64,000 bases of DNA from Holothuria scabra (taxonomy: Eukaryota; Echinodermata; Holothuroidea; Aspidochirotida; Holothuriidae), in the NCBI GenBank assembly GCA_037179385.1, contig CM074187.1, forward strand, positions 16,245,450 through 16,309,449. The letters are read 5' to 3'. The notes beneath the pieces are model-generated. The model was not told the origin of the DNA, made no database searches, and was given only the letters and a program-made list of their open reading frames with translations. Shown here piece by piece: positions 37,601-45,962 of the stretch (the stretch's first letter is position 1; every line of letters begins with the position of its first letter). The position numbers and the translations under genes are program-made.

Positions 37601-38869
37601 CCCTTTTTATGAAAAGGACAAGTTTATTTTAGAGCAGGTTCAGAGGAGGGCCACACGGCTTATTCACAATGTGCATAATCTCCCTTATCAAGATAGCTAG
37701 GCTTAATTGTCTAGGACTTACTTCTCTCCAGTTAAGAAGGATTAGGGGGGATATGCTGCAGGTTTTCAAGTTCCTTTCTGGTTATGATTCTCTGTCTAAC
37801 TGTAACTACTTAGAGATTTGTGCTGATCCCCGTGTTCGTGGCCATAATAAGAAGCTGGTAAAATGTTTCTCTAGACTTGACATCAGAAAGTTCAGTTTCT
37901 CTCATAGGGTTGTCAATGAGTGGAACAGTCTCCCTGAGTGGGTTGTTAATTCCACTCCAGTCAACTGCTTCAAGATTAACATTGACAAGTATTACTGTGA
38001 CAGTGGCAGGATCTGATTGTATTGGGTTTGTTTAGTCTTTATTTGGATTAGGTGTTGGTTTTGGGTCTGTTCTATAGGGCATCTTATGGGGTTTTTACCC
38101 TCCTTTGCCCTTAAACTTGTTATGTTATGTTATGTCTAACAGTTCTACTCTAAGCTACCAGAAAAGTGGCTGAAATTGACAAAGAATTTAAATTTAAACC
38201 TGTTACTTCTGTCATAAACTAAATCATGATTAAGGCACTGTATACAAGAAAGACAAGTACTTACAGGAAAAAAACAAGTCGCAAACTTATTTTTTCAAAA
38301 CAAACACAAAGTATCACAAAATCCTCCTAAACGTTATCCTCCATCAGATTCTAAAGAGCCGACCTGCAGGCTGTCATGCATGTTATTTCAGCATAGGCCT
38401 ACCTGAGGTGATGTTTCAATTTCTCTTGCCGTCCCCCCCCCCCCCAACCCCCTCTACGAATTTTTGCCCAAACATGCCAATTTTGCCCTGCATATTCAGG
38501 GTATAGGCTACTTCTAGCAGGGACTCCTTCCTTGCAATCACAATTGAGTGCAAAACATTCAAGTTGTCTAATGGACCTAGGCCTAGGCCTAGGTAGGATT
38601 AAACTTTTCTCAATAGCCACTGAGGAAACTACAAATAGGATTGTCTTTCATACCATTTAATACTAATCCCAACTGGAGTAAGGGCAATTTCATTTTTTAG
38701 CTTACCTTACTCCTGAAACAGTTGGTCTCTGTGGAACTTGATAAGGTGTGAAAAGTTCACTTGACTGAAATGTTCTCGATAATGAATCCAATCCCTGATG
38801 TTCCCTGTAAAAATGATGTGGAGCCATTGTACCAAGTGTAGGTACTGCTGAAACTGATGCTGCAGCCAT
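10625..38869 (-). CDS. Eleven-exon gene, putative ciliary/axonemal structural protein (family unassigned)
   Basis: Exons: 38869-38706, 30889-30710, 30615-30579, 15617-15480, 14862-14791, 14719-14672, 14383-14354, 14119-13926, 13058-12973, 12355-12092, 10705-10625 (stop TAG). Total about 430 residues. The start ATG has G at -3 and +4 and an in-frame TAA upstream with no intervening ATG. From exon 4 to exon 11 every phase joins. Exons 1-2-3 join, but exon 3 to exon 4 does not (see findings), so a small exon may be missing. No signal peptide, membrane segment or enzyme motif is seen. Typical strings are YRHFRDALEKQPRMPWGM, HRPKNEPPVEVEKGHRHF and YNKNFTGYGPANALRLDNF. Composition (Pro/Tyr/His/Trp, many charged residues) and length resemble sperm and ciliary microtubule-inner proteins. 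SPMIP7/SPATA48 or SPMIP8/TEPP are guesses made on style, not on alignment. An X-box-like motif upstream fits a ciliary role. Introns 2 and 3 are 7.8 and about 15 kb and filled with transposons. Confidence 0.8.
12698..12790 (-). repeat. tRNA-Ser/Leu-like sequence (SINE head or tRNA pseudogene)
   Basis: On the minus strand GTGGCCGAGTGGATACAGGC (from 12784) matches a class II tRNA D-arm and A box. GAGTTCGATTTC (12715-12704) matches a B box, 58 nt further on. A and B boxes sit at the spacing of a class II tRNA with a long variable arm. The stems are poor and the acceptor arm does not pair, so a working tRNA gene is unlikely. It lies in the intron between exons 9 and 10 of the eleven-exon gene. 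Confidence 0.5.
15055..15180. repeat. Palindromic MITE-like sequence
   Basis: CCCTATGTTCCGACA (15090-15104) is opposed by TTTCGGAACATAGGGG (about 15147-15162), with further TTCCGACA and GTTGG copies around them. This looks like the inner part of a small inverted-repeat element. Outer ends are not clear. Confidence 0.45.
17310..17559. mobile_element. piggyBac-like MITE, 250 bp, CpG-rich
   Basis: Flanked by TTAA on both sides (17306-17309 and 17560-17563). Termini CCCTTTACCGTTGTG and AACGGTAAAGGG are inverted repeats. TTAA duplication with a CCCTTT start is the signature of piggyBac-type ends. The inside is unusually GC- and CpG-rich for this window. The ORFs within it show no transposase motif. 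Confidence 0.8.
17596..17790 (+). mobile_element. Short hAT-like MITE copy, decayed
   Basis: Shares with 29800-29974 the ordered strings CAGCCAAGATTGTGTCATGG, AGGGAAAAGTCTATGG, ATGCTATTTTAGGTG and CATGGGGGGTTGTAACCCC. It runs into a poly-C/poly-A tract at 17765-17793 and has lost a clean right end. Confidence 0.6.
18631..20140. mobile_element. PIF/Harbinger-like element, 1.5 kb, non-autonomous
   Basis: Termini AAGGCCCGGTCCCACAGGCG (left) and the inverse CGCCTGTGGGACCGGGCCTT (right) are perfect inverted repeats, continuing into GTTAGGATGAGTT-like sequence. TTA precedes the left end, and TTA can be read at the right end if the element stops one base earlier. Subterminal zones are full of short ATTCGCAATTCAT / ATATATTCG words. 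The middle holds a broken MADF/Myb-like reading frame on the minus strand (separate entry). Harbinger elements carry such a DNA-binding ORF beside the transposase; no transposase is seen here. Confidence 0.7.
19345..19640 (-). pseudogene. Remnant of a MADF/Myb-SANT-like DNA-binding ORF inside the Harbinger-like element
   Basis: In one minus-strand frame the translation contains LSAWLQENEMLWRRCHKLFI followed by DTTRKK. After a one-base frameshift near 19390 it continues ALWETKAS. Just upstream in another frame is LAPENEDIVFE. Further on EHLQGWWRGMHT is readable. The order (acidic start, W-L-x-E-N, L-W, Y/F-x-D-T-x-x-K-K, A-L-W, W-W) is that of a MADF-type domain. At least two frameshifts and a stop break it. 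Confidence 0.5.
20141..22072. other. Intron 3 interior, no gene seen
   Basis: Noncoding. A GGGTAAAAA(C/T)GCCCA word occurs at about 20325, and in inverted form near 20657 and 20688, hinting at an old inverted-repeat element at about 20320-20710. Nothing else recognised. Confidence 0.35.
25002..26315. mobile_element. hAT element, non-autonomous, 1314 bp, nested in the LINE
   Basis: Begins CAGTGGCGTCACCA and ends TGGTGACGCCACTG, a perfect 14-bp terminal inverted repeat. Flanked by an identical 8-bp duplication TTTACATA (24994-25001 and 26316-26323), the hAT signature. Subterminal sequence is strongly G- or C-rich (runs of 7-8). No transposase ORF. Removing the element plus one duplication restores the LINE reading through IFTYRCLKNWLP. 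Confidence 0.93.
25370..26095. repeat. About 235-bp tandem repeat, three copies, inside the hAT element
   Basis: Landmarks recur in order: CCATCAACT..TTTCT..TATAG(A)TC, GTCAGCC(G/T)GAT, CTCTT...AGTAGTT, ACCCTGGAGGTAACTTTTAGA, CAGTGTTAAGTCAATAAAAT, CTTAAATAACGTCT. Copies 2 (about 25640-25855) and 3 (about 25880-26095) are close; copy 1 (about 25370-25600) is more diverged. Confidence 0.75.
27486..27831. mobile_element. MITE family C, TTAA target site
   Basis: A 346-bp element bounded by TTAA (27482-27485 and 27832-27835). Ends AGCGGCTCATTGAGTTG and CAACTCAATGAGCTCCT are inverted repeats. Two relatives at 54019-54374 and 58757-59361 share the whole interior (for example AATGGTCAA.CTTAGACAA and GCACAAAACC.TT..AAGTC). 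Confidence 0.85.
28431..28456. repeat. Perfect 11-bp hairpin
   Basis: GGAGCTAACAC, a four-base loop CTCC, then GTGTTAGCTCC. A similar but imperfect hairpin in similar context is at 42528-42562. Confidence 0.75.
28457..29799. other. Intron 3 interior, no feature seen
   Basis: AT-rich noncoding sequence without recognised repeats or exons. Confidence 0.4.
29800..29974 (+). mobile_element. Short hAT-like MITE, about 175 bp
   Basis: Right end GGGGGTGTTA..inverse reads CCCCCTATGCCACTG, a hAT-type CACTG terminus. The left end is near CAGGTGTGCAGCCAGG. Shares internal strings with 17596-17790 and, inverted, with 35521-35702. Target duplication not clear. Confidence 0.6.
31355..33966. mobile_element. 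hAT-like element, 2.6 kb, non-autonomous, possibly with a nested element
   Basis: Left end AGGGATGCACCGGATATCCG and right end CCGGTGCATCCCT(ACAAG) are inverted repeats, each followed inward by dense CCGGCCGGAT words (31375-31452 and 33864-33933). The 8-bp string TTCTGATT flanks both sides (31347-31354 and 33967-33974). The interior has no transposase. A second inverted family of AATCGGT/ACCGATTA words at about 32095-32185 and 33130-33215 suggests another element inside. Confidence 0.7.
34063..34359. mobile_element. MITE family A, TTAA target site, 297 bp
   Basis: Bounded by TTAA (34059-34062 and 34360-34363). Ends AGGCCCAATTCTCTCACCCC and GGGGTGAGAGGTCTGTTCCT are inverted repeats. Opposite orientation to the equally long copy at 37199-37495. 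Confidence 0.85.
35521..35702 (-). mobile_element. Short hAT-like MITE, inverted copy
   Basis: Starts CAGTGGCGTAGCCACTGGGA. Inward strings (CATGACCAAACCTTGCAATG, AACACCTAAAAATAGCA, AGACTTTCCCT) are the reverse complement of the copies at 17596 and 29800. The right end is decayed. Confidence 0.65.
35763..36008. mobile_element. MITE family B, third copy
   Basis: Ends TGGCAAGAGCAGTCATAC and GGGGGGACTGCTCTTGCCCT are inverted repeats matching 7211-7470. TTAA is no longer recognisable on either side. Confidence 0.6.
36960..38138 (+). pseudogene. 5'-truncated non-LTR reverse transcriptase fragment, split by a MITE
   Basis: Reads WQMSFNAYKCKVLHFGSKN and SEKDLGVVISNDLKPS up to 37198, is interrupted by the family A MITE, then resumes RNFSNFSKDIVLNLYKQLVR. 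With frameshifts it goes on to VQRRATRLIHNVHNLPYQD and finally RLDIRKFSFSHRVVNEWNSL. This is the thumb and C-terminus of a non-LTR RT of a family different from the 22-26 kb LINE. The 3' end is marked by (GTTAT)n near 38118-38135, as in CR1/Rex1-type tails. A stop follows HLDY near 37580. Confidence 0.85.
37199..37495. mobile_element. MITE family A inserted in the LINE fragment, 297 bp
   Basis: Bounded by TTAA (37195-37198 and 37496-37499). Ends AGGGCCAAACCTCTCATCCC and GGGGTGAGAGAAATGGGCCT. Removing it with one TTAA joins GTGCTTGGT-TTA-ATC-AAG in frame (VLGLIKRNF), which proves the insertion and the 4-bp duplication. Confidence 0.92.
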
Positions 38870-39620
38870 TTCGTTTTGCTGAAGTTCCTCAACACTTTAA
38901 AGAATTATGCTGTTTTACCGTCAATGCTGGCAAACTTTTATATATTTCTTGTCCTGAGTATGCCTACGCCTTAGCCTGGGAACAGTAACACAACACCACA
39001 GTAACACTTACAGCTAACGATAGGCTAACGATACAAATTTGGGGCTTGCAGGTACCGACGTTTAGAATTTTGATATGAAGTGGCCCATCAAAGGAAAATT
39101 GCCATGCGAAGATGAAAATTGAAACACTTTCTTCGAAAGAGGCGCTGATTTGAAATCCTGGGTTAAAATCTCCCGATTTCTGATCCAAAGAAAATGATTA
39201 ATTCCCGTAAAAGATCCATTTTAACACTTGAGGTACCTTCAGCGGTAAAATCATAACATTGAAATTCATTGTATGTAATATCGGATCCGAAGGCTACCCA
39301 TGCAACGTGTGTACCGGCTGTTGCACACGGTAAACTTATGGCAGGTGGATGGTACACGCTCGCCACAGTTGCCGTCACGGTTGAATTGTACGCTTGGTCT
39401 GTCTCCTAGGCAACCAATCCACCTGCTGATCGACGCGACATGGTCTTGTAAGAGGCGGTTTGTTTATTTATGTAAATTAGTAGCTCCAACTTCCAAGTAC
39501 AGTGCATCTACAAAACTGACTGAGAATTGCACCTCGTCCTTTTCGCCCTGCCTTAGAAGTATGACAGAAAAATGTGTTATATTTTCGGTGAACAGCCAGG
39601 CTTCGCTGAATTGTTCATAA
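38870..39620 (-). promoter_or_regulatory. Promoter region of the eleven-exon gene with an X-box-like RFX site
   Basis: The sequence 5' of the start codon is richer in CpG than its surroundings between about 39040 and 39560. At 39401-39414 the plus strand reads GTCTCCTAGGCAAC. On the minus strand this is GTTGCC, a 2-bp gap, then GGAGAC: one perfect RFX half-site and one 4/6 half-site. A CCAAT box (plus strand) follows at 39413-39417. The motif is about 530 bp upstream of the ATG. X-boxes are the known binding sites of RFX factors in ciliary gene promoters. The transcription start is not defined. Confidence 0.4.
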
Positions 39621-39754
39621 AAGCTATACCATTTCATTTATATGAATGTAGCCTAACACGTTACAACATTACTTGTCACAATCCCGGCATTACTTCTTAC
39701 AGCAATGACAGATTTGTATAAAGCACTGGTGCATCCGCCCCGCACCCAGAAAAA

Positions 39755-39812
39755 CTCACCCCCCCCCCACACACACACACGCTTGCGGGCATACACACAC
39801 ACAAACACACAT
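39755..39812. repeat. CA-type microsatellite with poly-C lead
   Basis: C(9) then (AC)n, interrupted by GCTTGCGGGCAT, then (AC)n again. Confidence 0.9.
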
Positions 39813-42800
39813 TTTTAAAAGGTTAAATACAATAAATTATGAAGAAAATTGACAGAGTATGTCTGCATCTTATGGTAACTTCTTACTTATTAAAGCCTCG
39901 AACACCCTCTTATTTTACTTTAGCACAGACTTTTCACGGATTCTACCAAACTTTTAAAAACGTTTCCATGCGCTTTGTCATCGATGTTTTCCCGAATGAA
40001 TAACGACTTAAAAGAATTCAGTATTCACACTATTCGTCGTCCCACATTCCCAGGTTGATTGTTGGCGTGCATGTTGAAAGCGTGATAATGGAGGAGCAAG
40101 GACGGTACTCAAAATGTTTTTTTTTTTTTCTTCTCCCTGAATTTTGACTAGTCATATTTCATGAAGCTGAGCTGTATTCGATAGCAACTGCAAACACAGC
40201 ATAACACATCGAAAAGTTTTGTACAAAAACGATCATTTGCTCATTTTACACCAAAATTTCTTAATTGTTCTAATTAAGGTAAACTTAATCAGTTATGCTT
40301 CGAAATGATATGTCTAGGTCAGGGATAGGGAACCTTTTTGATTGAAGGGGCCAGATTTGAGGAATGAAAGGTGTTATTTCTGTGTTAAGTGTTTCCAAAT
40401 ATAGAACTGTCAATTTTTACGGCTACTTTTCTTTTTCTTTTTATTCCTTCTATATTTTATCGACTCCCTTCCATTCCGACTGTCTTTTTGCTTCTTATTT
40501 TCCTCACGAGGCTTTCTTTTCCTAATTATGACCCGCTGTAAACTTTTAAATCATGTTAATATGGACGTTATCATATATAACTAACATGATAAGGTCGGTC
40601 AACGTTACCCCCCCCCCCCACAAAGTGTTTTGGCTGACTTTTATGAACAATTTTTAAATAACTTCCCGTTTTAAGATAAATACTGTTCCATTTTTACTGT
40701 AATTAGCATTTGATTCGAAAGGCCTCAATAAAATTTGTATATCTTTCGAGAGCGACTCTTGCTTTTAGTAAAAAGCGCTCTGGAATGAATATTCATAACT
40801 CGTCGATGCGAAAAAGCTTTTTTTTTTCTATGGGAACTATTCATTAAGACTGTTAGGGGGTAGGCTCAAGCACCTATGTGCCTGTTGTCCTCGTGGCATG
40901 GATTGCTGATTTGTAACAAAGACAGTGTTTCTTTTGAACTCGACCAAGTCTTCCTTTGCGTACTTATTGCCGTCTCAATATAATATACGCCGTCATCCTA
41001 CCAAAATATTATCGAGAGGGAACATTAGGACAACTTTTGCAATATATTACTGAATGGGATGGGGTCTATCGTCAATTTAATATCACTGTTGACTACCTGA
41101 ATTGCCTCTTATGCTAAAATGTAGGCCATCTAAAGCAATTTTGAGGAAATTGTGGGATTGAAAACTGCGACCATATATCAGCCTAGTGTGTGATGAGTGA
41201 GTAAAATAGGCCTGGATAAGGGTATGGAAGCTAAGTTGAGCTCTACTAGCAAAACTTCTTTGAGAAATGGTTGTAATAAATCGAATTGGTATCAAGGGAT
41301 AACCTGTCAACTTTTTGCCCAAGGGTGACGTAGACCTTGTCAAACTTTGACGAGTGTTTGAGAGGTCATTTTACTCGTTCATATTAGAGTGTAAGTCAGG
41401 GATGGGCAACCTTTTTGATTGAAGGGGCCAGATTTGAGGAATGAAAAAATTGATCGGGCCGCACTTAACCAACGACGTGCTGTTGATTTTAAACCTTTAA
41501 TTCTTAGTATTTTGAAGAAATATTAACCTTAAGTCACAAAAATAAAATTTCAATACAGTAATGATGTCTTCTTTTCTCAGCGCAAAGGGACTTCAGTGTG
41601 TTTTGCGCTTTATAAGAACTGTGTATTATTATTATTATCATTATTATTATTAAGTAATGTTGATCTTGGATTAAGATGTTGTCATTTCAAGATTAACATG
41701 GGATGCTTACTTAAGTTGTAATGTTCGATGTTAGCACCTCAATAACAAAGCCACATTTAATAGTAGCTGCTTTAATAGGTCTACTAATTAGAAATGTCAA
41801 TCATAGGCGTAAAGAACTCTTTCAGTTTGGAGACAGAAGATGTTTGCCCAAACTTCGTTGCAGTTCAGGTTCATAAAATAGACACCCAAACCACTGATGC
41901 GCGCGAAGCGCGCAAAAGTTTTGCACTTTTTTGAGAATTTGATAAAAAAAAAATCCGGAACTCGGTAGAAAAGTCGGGCAATGCTTCCTCTTACATTTCA
42001 TCTCTGACGGGTAAACCCCTATTCTGTGCCCCATTTTTTGTCTTTTCCTACCCGAATTTTCGACCTCAGATTTTTTTGTTTTTGTTGGGGGGGGGGGTAT
42101 TCCTCTGCGCCTCCTCGTACACCTATGATTCCAATTTGCGACTAGGCTCTACTGCTAAGTTTAAGTAAATTCACTGGGAAATTCGGAATTTCACAGCCAA
42201 ATTTGTGTTTTACTTAATAGTAGAGACCCATCGAAAACACAAATCATGTCCATTTGATTTCACGGCAACCCTGGTAGGCCTACCATGTTAATATAATTTC
42301 TATCACCACCACGAGTTTAGCAAAATAAGGGGGATATCATCACCCCATGATAATATTATCAGACGTAAAGCTTGTTACTATGGGTATCGCAAAAGGAGGG
42401 AATTAGACCGCCCGTTCCATGGTTACGCTGACGGACGAACTGTACTAGCTATACTAACCGCGTTTGGGTCAAAAAGGTCCACCAATCATGCACCCATGTG
42501 CAAAATCGGTTTGTAGCTGATCATAAGCATGGAGTTTACCACTCCGAGGCGGTTACTCCATGTCACAAGTTGATAGTGATGATATGCATAATGGGGAATG
42601 TTACCTTTGGTGAAATTGAAATCAAATCTATAGCACGTTTGTTATGATGTAAAATAGACTGATATTTTTCTTTTCCTTTTCCCTGAGAAATCTCGCGGGC
42701 CGCAAAAAATAACACCTTTGTAAAGATAACTGTATTGTTTTATCATGAACATTTTTACACTACCTACAAGTTGTTAAATGTTCCAAGCAAATCACTAGAA

Positions 42801-43367
42801 ATCTGAATATTACAGCAAAACACTCAGCCGCGGTTCATTGATTTTTGAGGCGGTGGGGGGGGGGGGGCTTTTTAAAGTTTTGATTGAAGACCTAAGTTTG
42901 TTCCTTTAGTGGTTGTAGCTTCCTTGTGAAGTAGTTTCATAGTTTGGTTTCGCTGAACGGCTCTTTGCCAGAGAGTCGAGAAGACTTAAGAAAAAGTTAT
43001 AAATTTGGTCAATTCGATCTACCGACTGACTTACTGCGGTGTTGGAAATCAGTTGGGATATGTTTTTAACTTGTACCCTTGCACGACGTACAAGTGAAAG
43101 TTCCGGAGAAAGGGATTCAGAGCAACTGAAACGCGCACGCCCCCTTTCTTCCGCATTCTAAAGTATTGGTACCGTATCCCATGCTGTCCGAAACATGCCT
43201 GAATAATGTTGCAATGCTTGAATGTCCCCCATTTTTGCCAGTCAAGAAATGTTGGTTTTTTATATTAATAATACCAAATGGAGAGCAGAAGCGAGGCAGG
43301 AAACCGAGGCTTTGTTAGCTAGAATTTTTCCGTTTCTTCTTGAGACATAATCAGTATGCACTTTAAA
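39813..43367. other. Gene-free stretch with hAT ends
   Basis: No exon recognised. Two left hAT-type termini: CAGGGATAGGGAACCTTTTT at 40320 and CAGGGATGGGCAACCTTTTT at 41397, both followed by GATTGAAGGGGCCAGATTTGA. A candidate right-hand part (CGCGGGCCGCAAAAAATAAC) lies at about 42694. A TTA/TTATTA microsatellite is at 41626-41656 and poly-G runs at about 42086 and 42857. Element limits are not resolved. Confidence 0.5.
42528..42562. repeat. Imperfect hairpin related to 28431-28456
   Basis: CATGGAGT ... ACTCCATG closes a stem around TTACCACTCCGAGGCGGTT. Shares GCATGGAG...CCTCCG-like layout with the earlier hairpin. Confidence 0.5.
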
Positions 43368-43834
43368 GGTAGCGGACCATTAATTATAAGTCTCATTGAC
43401 TTACACACTAAATTTGGCTACTTCCGTGCCCCCTAGCTCCCAGTAGAAGTTTTCAAACAGGGCATGCCACCCCTCTGATCAAAGCTCACAGTTTCGGCTT
43501 TCGTGACATTTTCAATTTTTTATACCATGACCATTGAAATTTTGAGCTAGAGAGCCTTGAATGATAGGGACGTGTTTCCCGCCATAATAGCTACTAAAAA
43601 ACGGTATTTCACAGAGCGGACTAATACCATAAAAATGGCACTAAAATTGGTTTTGATTGCCTGAATTTTGCACAGTCTGTATTTCAACTCATTGTTTATA
43701 AAATCCAACTGCAAAAATGAACATATATTGTAAGTAGCACAGTCAGAAACAACATCCCATAAAATTTTTATGGCGCTTTGTCTGTCAGTAAACATTTTCC
43801 CAGGCACGAGGCATGGAGTTAGTGGTCCGCTACC
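43368..43834. mobile_element. Inverted-repeat element, 467 bp
   Basis: GGTAGCGGACCATTAA at the left is opposed by TTAGTGGTCCGCTACC at the right. TTAA stands just left of the element (43363-43366), but no matching duplication is seen on the right. An 86-codon minus-strand ORF inside (43807-43547) has no recognised motif. Confidence 0.6.
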
Positions 43835-44057
43835 ACAAGCCTAGGAAAGGTCACTTTTCGTCTGTCCTAGGAAGGGCGATTTTTTTAATTTGCTGCAACA
43901 CCCCAGTCTACAAATGGCGGCGCTCTACTAAGAGAGTGTTTCGGAAGTTTAGTCCCAGCTTCTTCTTAATTCTTCGATTTTTTCCCGATTCCAAGATATT
44001 AGACCCAACCGAACTGATGGGGGATGTTGTGTTCCACACTCATAGTGAAACACCTTA

Positions 44058-44254
44058 AGCCCGGGTCCCACTTACGCGGTTCAACTTTCAACAAGTTGCG
44101 CGATTTTTCAAGCAACTTTCGACGCAACTGTGTGCTGTTCCCACCCGCGCAACTCCCGTGCAACATTTTTTTGTGTTGCCTATGAAGAGGTCGTTTGTAT
44201 CAACTTGGTTGAAAGTTGAATCGCAAGTTGAATCGCGCAAGTGGGACCCGGGCT
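44058..44254. mobile_element. Harbinger-like MITE, 197 bp
   Basis: Ends AGCCCGGGTCCCACTT and AAGTGGGACCCGGGCT are perfect inverted repeats, flanked by a TTA duplication (44055-44057 and 44255-44257). Dense with CAAGTTG/GCGCGATT words. Its ends resemble those of the 18631-20140 element. Confidence 0.8.
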
Positions 44255-45962
44255 TTATGCAAACAAAAGCGCAAATCATTGATTAGATTTTACGTACAAG
44301 CCTAGTACAAATGCCATTTCCGACTGTCTGTGCGATACCCATTCCCCATCATTTTTAAAATTTTCTGTACGCTTATATGCCATCCCATAGTGGCATCCGC
44401 TTAGAAATCTTTCGGCCAGCATATCGCTTCCTCCCTAATAAAATGCCGCTCCCTTTTCCAGCTTCCCCGATGGTCTAAAGACTGCCTTTGGCTGGTCTTA
44501 AAAACTTGGGTAATTGATTTTGAAACACATGGTCATCGGTCATTAACGTCCCCCTGGCAAGAAATCCAAGATCCACCCATGAAATTTGTCGCGAAGTTTT
44601 GTAATCACTTTGATTTTAGATCAGTGCGATGTCTTTCGACTGCAAACTTTGGATTTACTTTGATCGTTTCAAAAATCTTTTTCAATCTTTCATAAAACAT
44701 TTGCGTGATCTTCGTACACTTTAATTTTCGGTTCTACTGTTTCATTCTTTAATACAGCCTAAATCACATTCAGGTTGTGCTTAGTCTTACCAGCTTGGGT
44801 AACGTCATTACCGTCTGTCTGAAGGAATAAGGCAGTCTTTCAAAATTTTCTGTGCGCCTCCTCGCCAATTGACAAGGGGGCTCCCCTCAGTGACAAGGAC
44901 GTCTATATGGCTCTGATCTTTGCAGGGAATATTTAGAGACTCGCCTGCCGCCAACATATCACGGGTATGAATTAAGCTGGCTGTTGATGTTCTCATTTTG
45001 GTCGCCGTAAAATTAAAAACCCAGATACCCATTAGGCTTTTTATTTTTCCCACTGACATTTTTGTCATTATTCTGCTCCGATGAGATTACCTTTACGGTT
45101 GTATGCTGTTATAATTATGTCAACTAAGGGACTCTCTTTTTGTGGTCTCAAAAGTCGGACATAGACGAGTAAGAAACTACCCTCAAATCTTCCTAATTAA
45201 ATTGTCTACAAAAAGATTCCAATCCGTCACATTCGGTCAATTACGATAAGCTTTTTAGTGTACAGCCATACGTGTACCGGGTAAACTGATTTGGAAAAGT
45301 AAGTCCCCCCACTCCACGGTGATCATTTTGGCATTTTCAAGTGCGAAGGACCGGTGAAAATGAAGCTAGACACGGTGCCGCGCGTAAGGTAAGCAACTAA
45401 GGTAAGAACAAAACTGACCACAAATTTCGCACAACAAAACTTCTGATATATTGATTTCATAAATGCATCTAAAGCAATGGAATTTTAAAACCCTTATGCG
45501 ACTTTGAGGGAAGGCCGCATACCTTATCAATCCAATGTCAAAACAATAGGATGAAAACAAAAGATTATTACTAAAACGACATTCACTGTTTTAAAACTTG
45601 ACAAGGACAACGTTTTTGCAAAATCTTTTAATAAATTTTATAGTCTACAATGGCTAATGGCTTCTGTTTATCGCTTTAATAATATTTGTTTGATGAGGGC
45701 TCTACATAATATCAAATGTATCAGCCGTGTAGTGAAGGATGTACCGAAAAGTAAAGAAAAGCAATTTTGTTCAACAACATGAACTCATCACATCACACCT
45801 GCTTGCTCAAAGTTCACTCTTTACAGAAAATGTTTCAAGTGCTCACTTCTCCAGAACTAAACAAAACTAAAGAAAATCTCACTAGATTGTATACTGTGTA
45901 TACCCTCTACACCTTATCAAACATACTTGGTCCTGGACTATTCTTTTGATCGAAGCTGTGTT
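44255..45962. other. Intergenic, no feature seen
   Basis: Short ORFs only, no exon borders, no clear repeat. Confidence 0.4.

Noticed and set aside
39163..39378. Minus-strand ORF of 71 codons starting ATG with a protein-like composition, in the CpG-richer promoter zone
   Set aside because: No good donor in phase, no recognised motif, and it overlaps equally long ORFs on the other strand. More likely chance in a GC-richer patch than a first exon.
39300..39620. Plus-strand ORF of 106 codons, possible divergent gene
   Set aside because: No recognised domain, no downstream exon found on the plus strand.
13480..42870. Poly-C and poly-G runs (for example 13486, 17766, 38433, 40611, 42855) as G-quadruplex elements
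   Set aside because: Isolated homopolymer runs are common here and lack the spaced four-run pattern outside the hAT ends.
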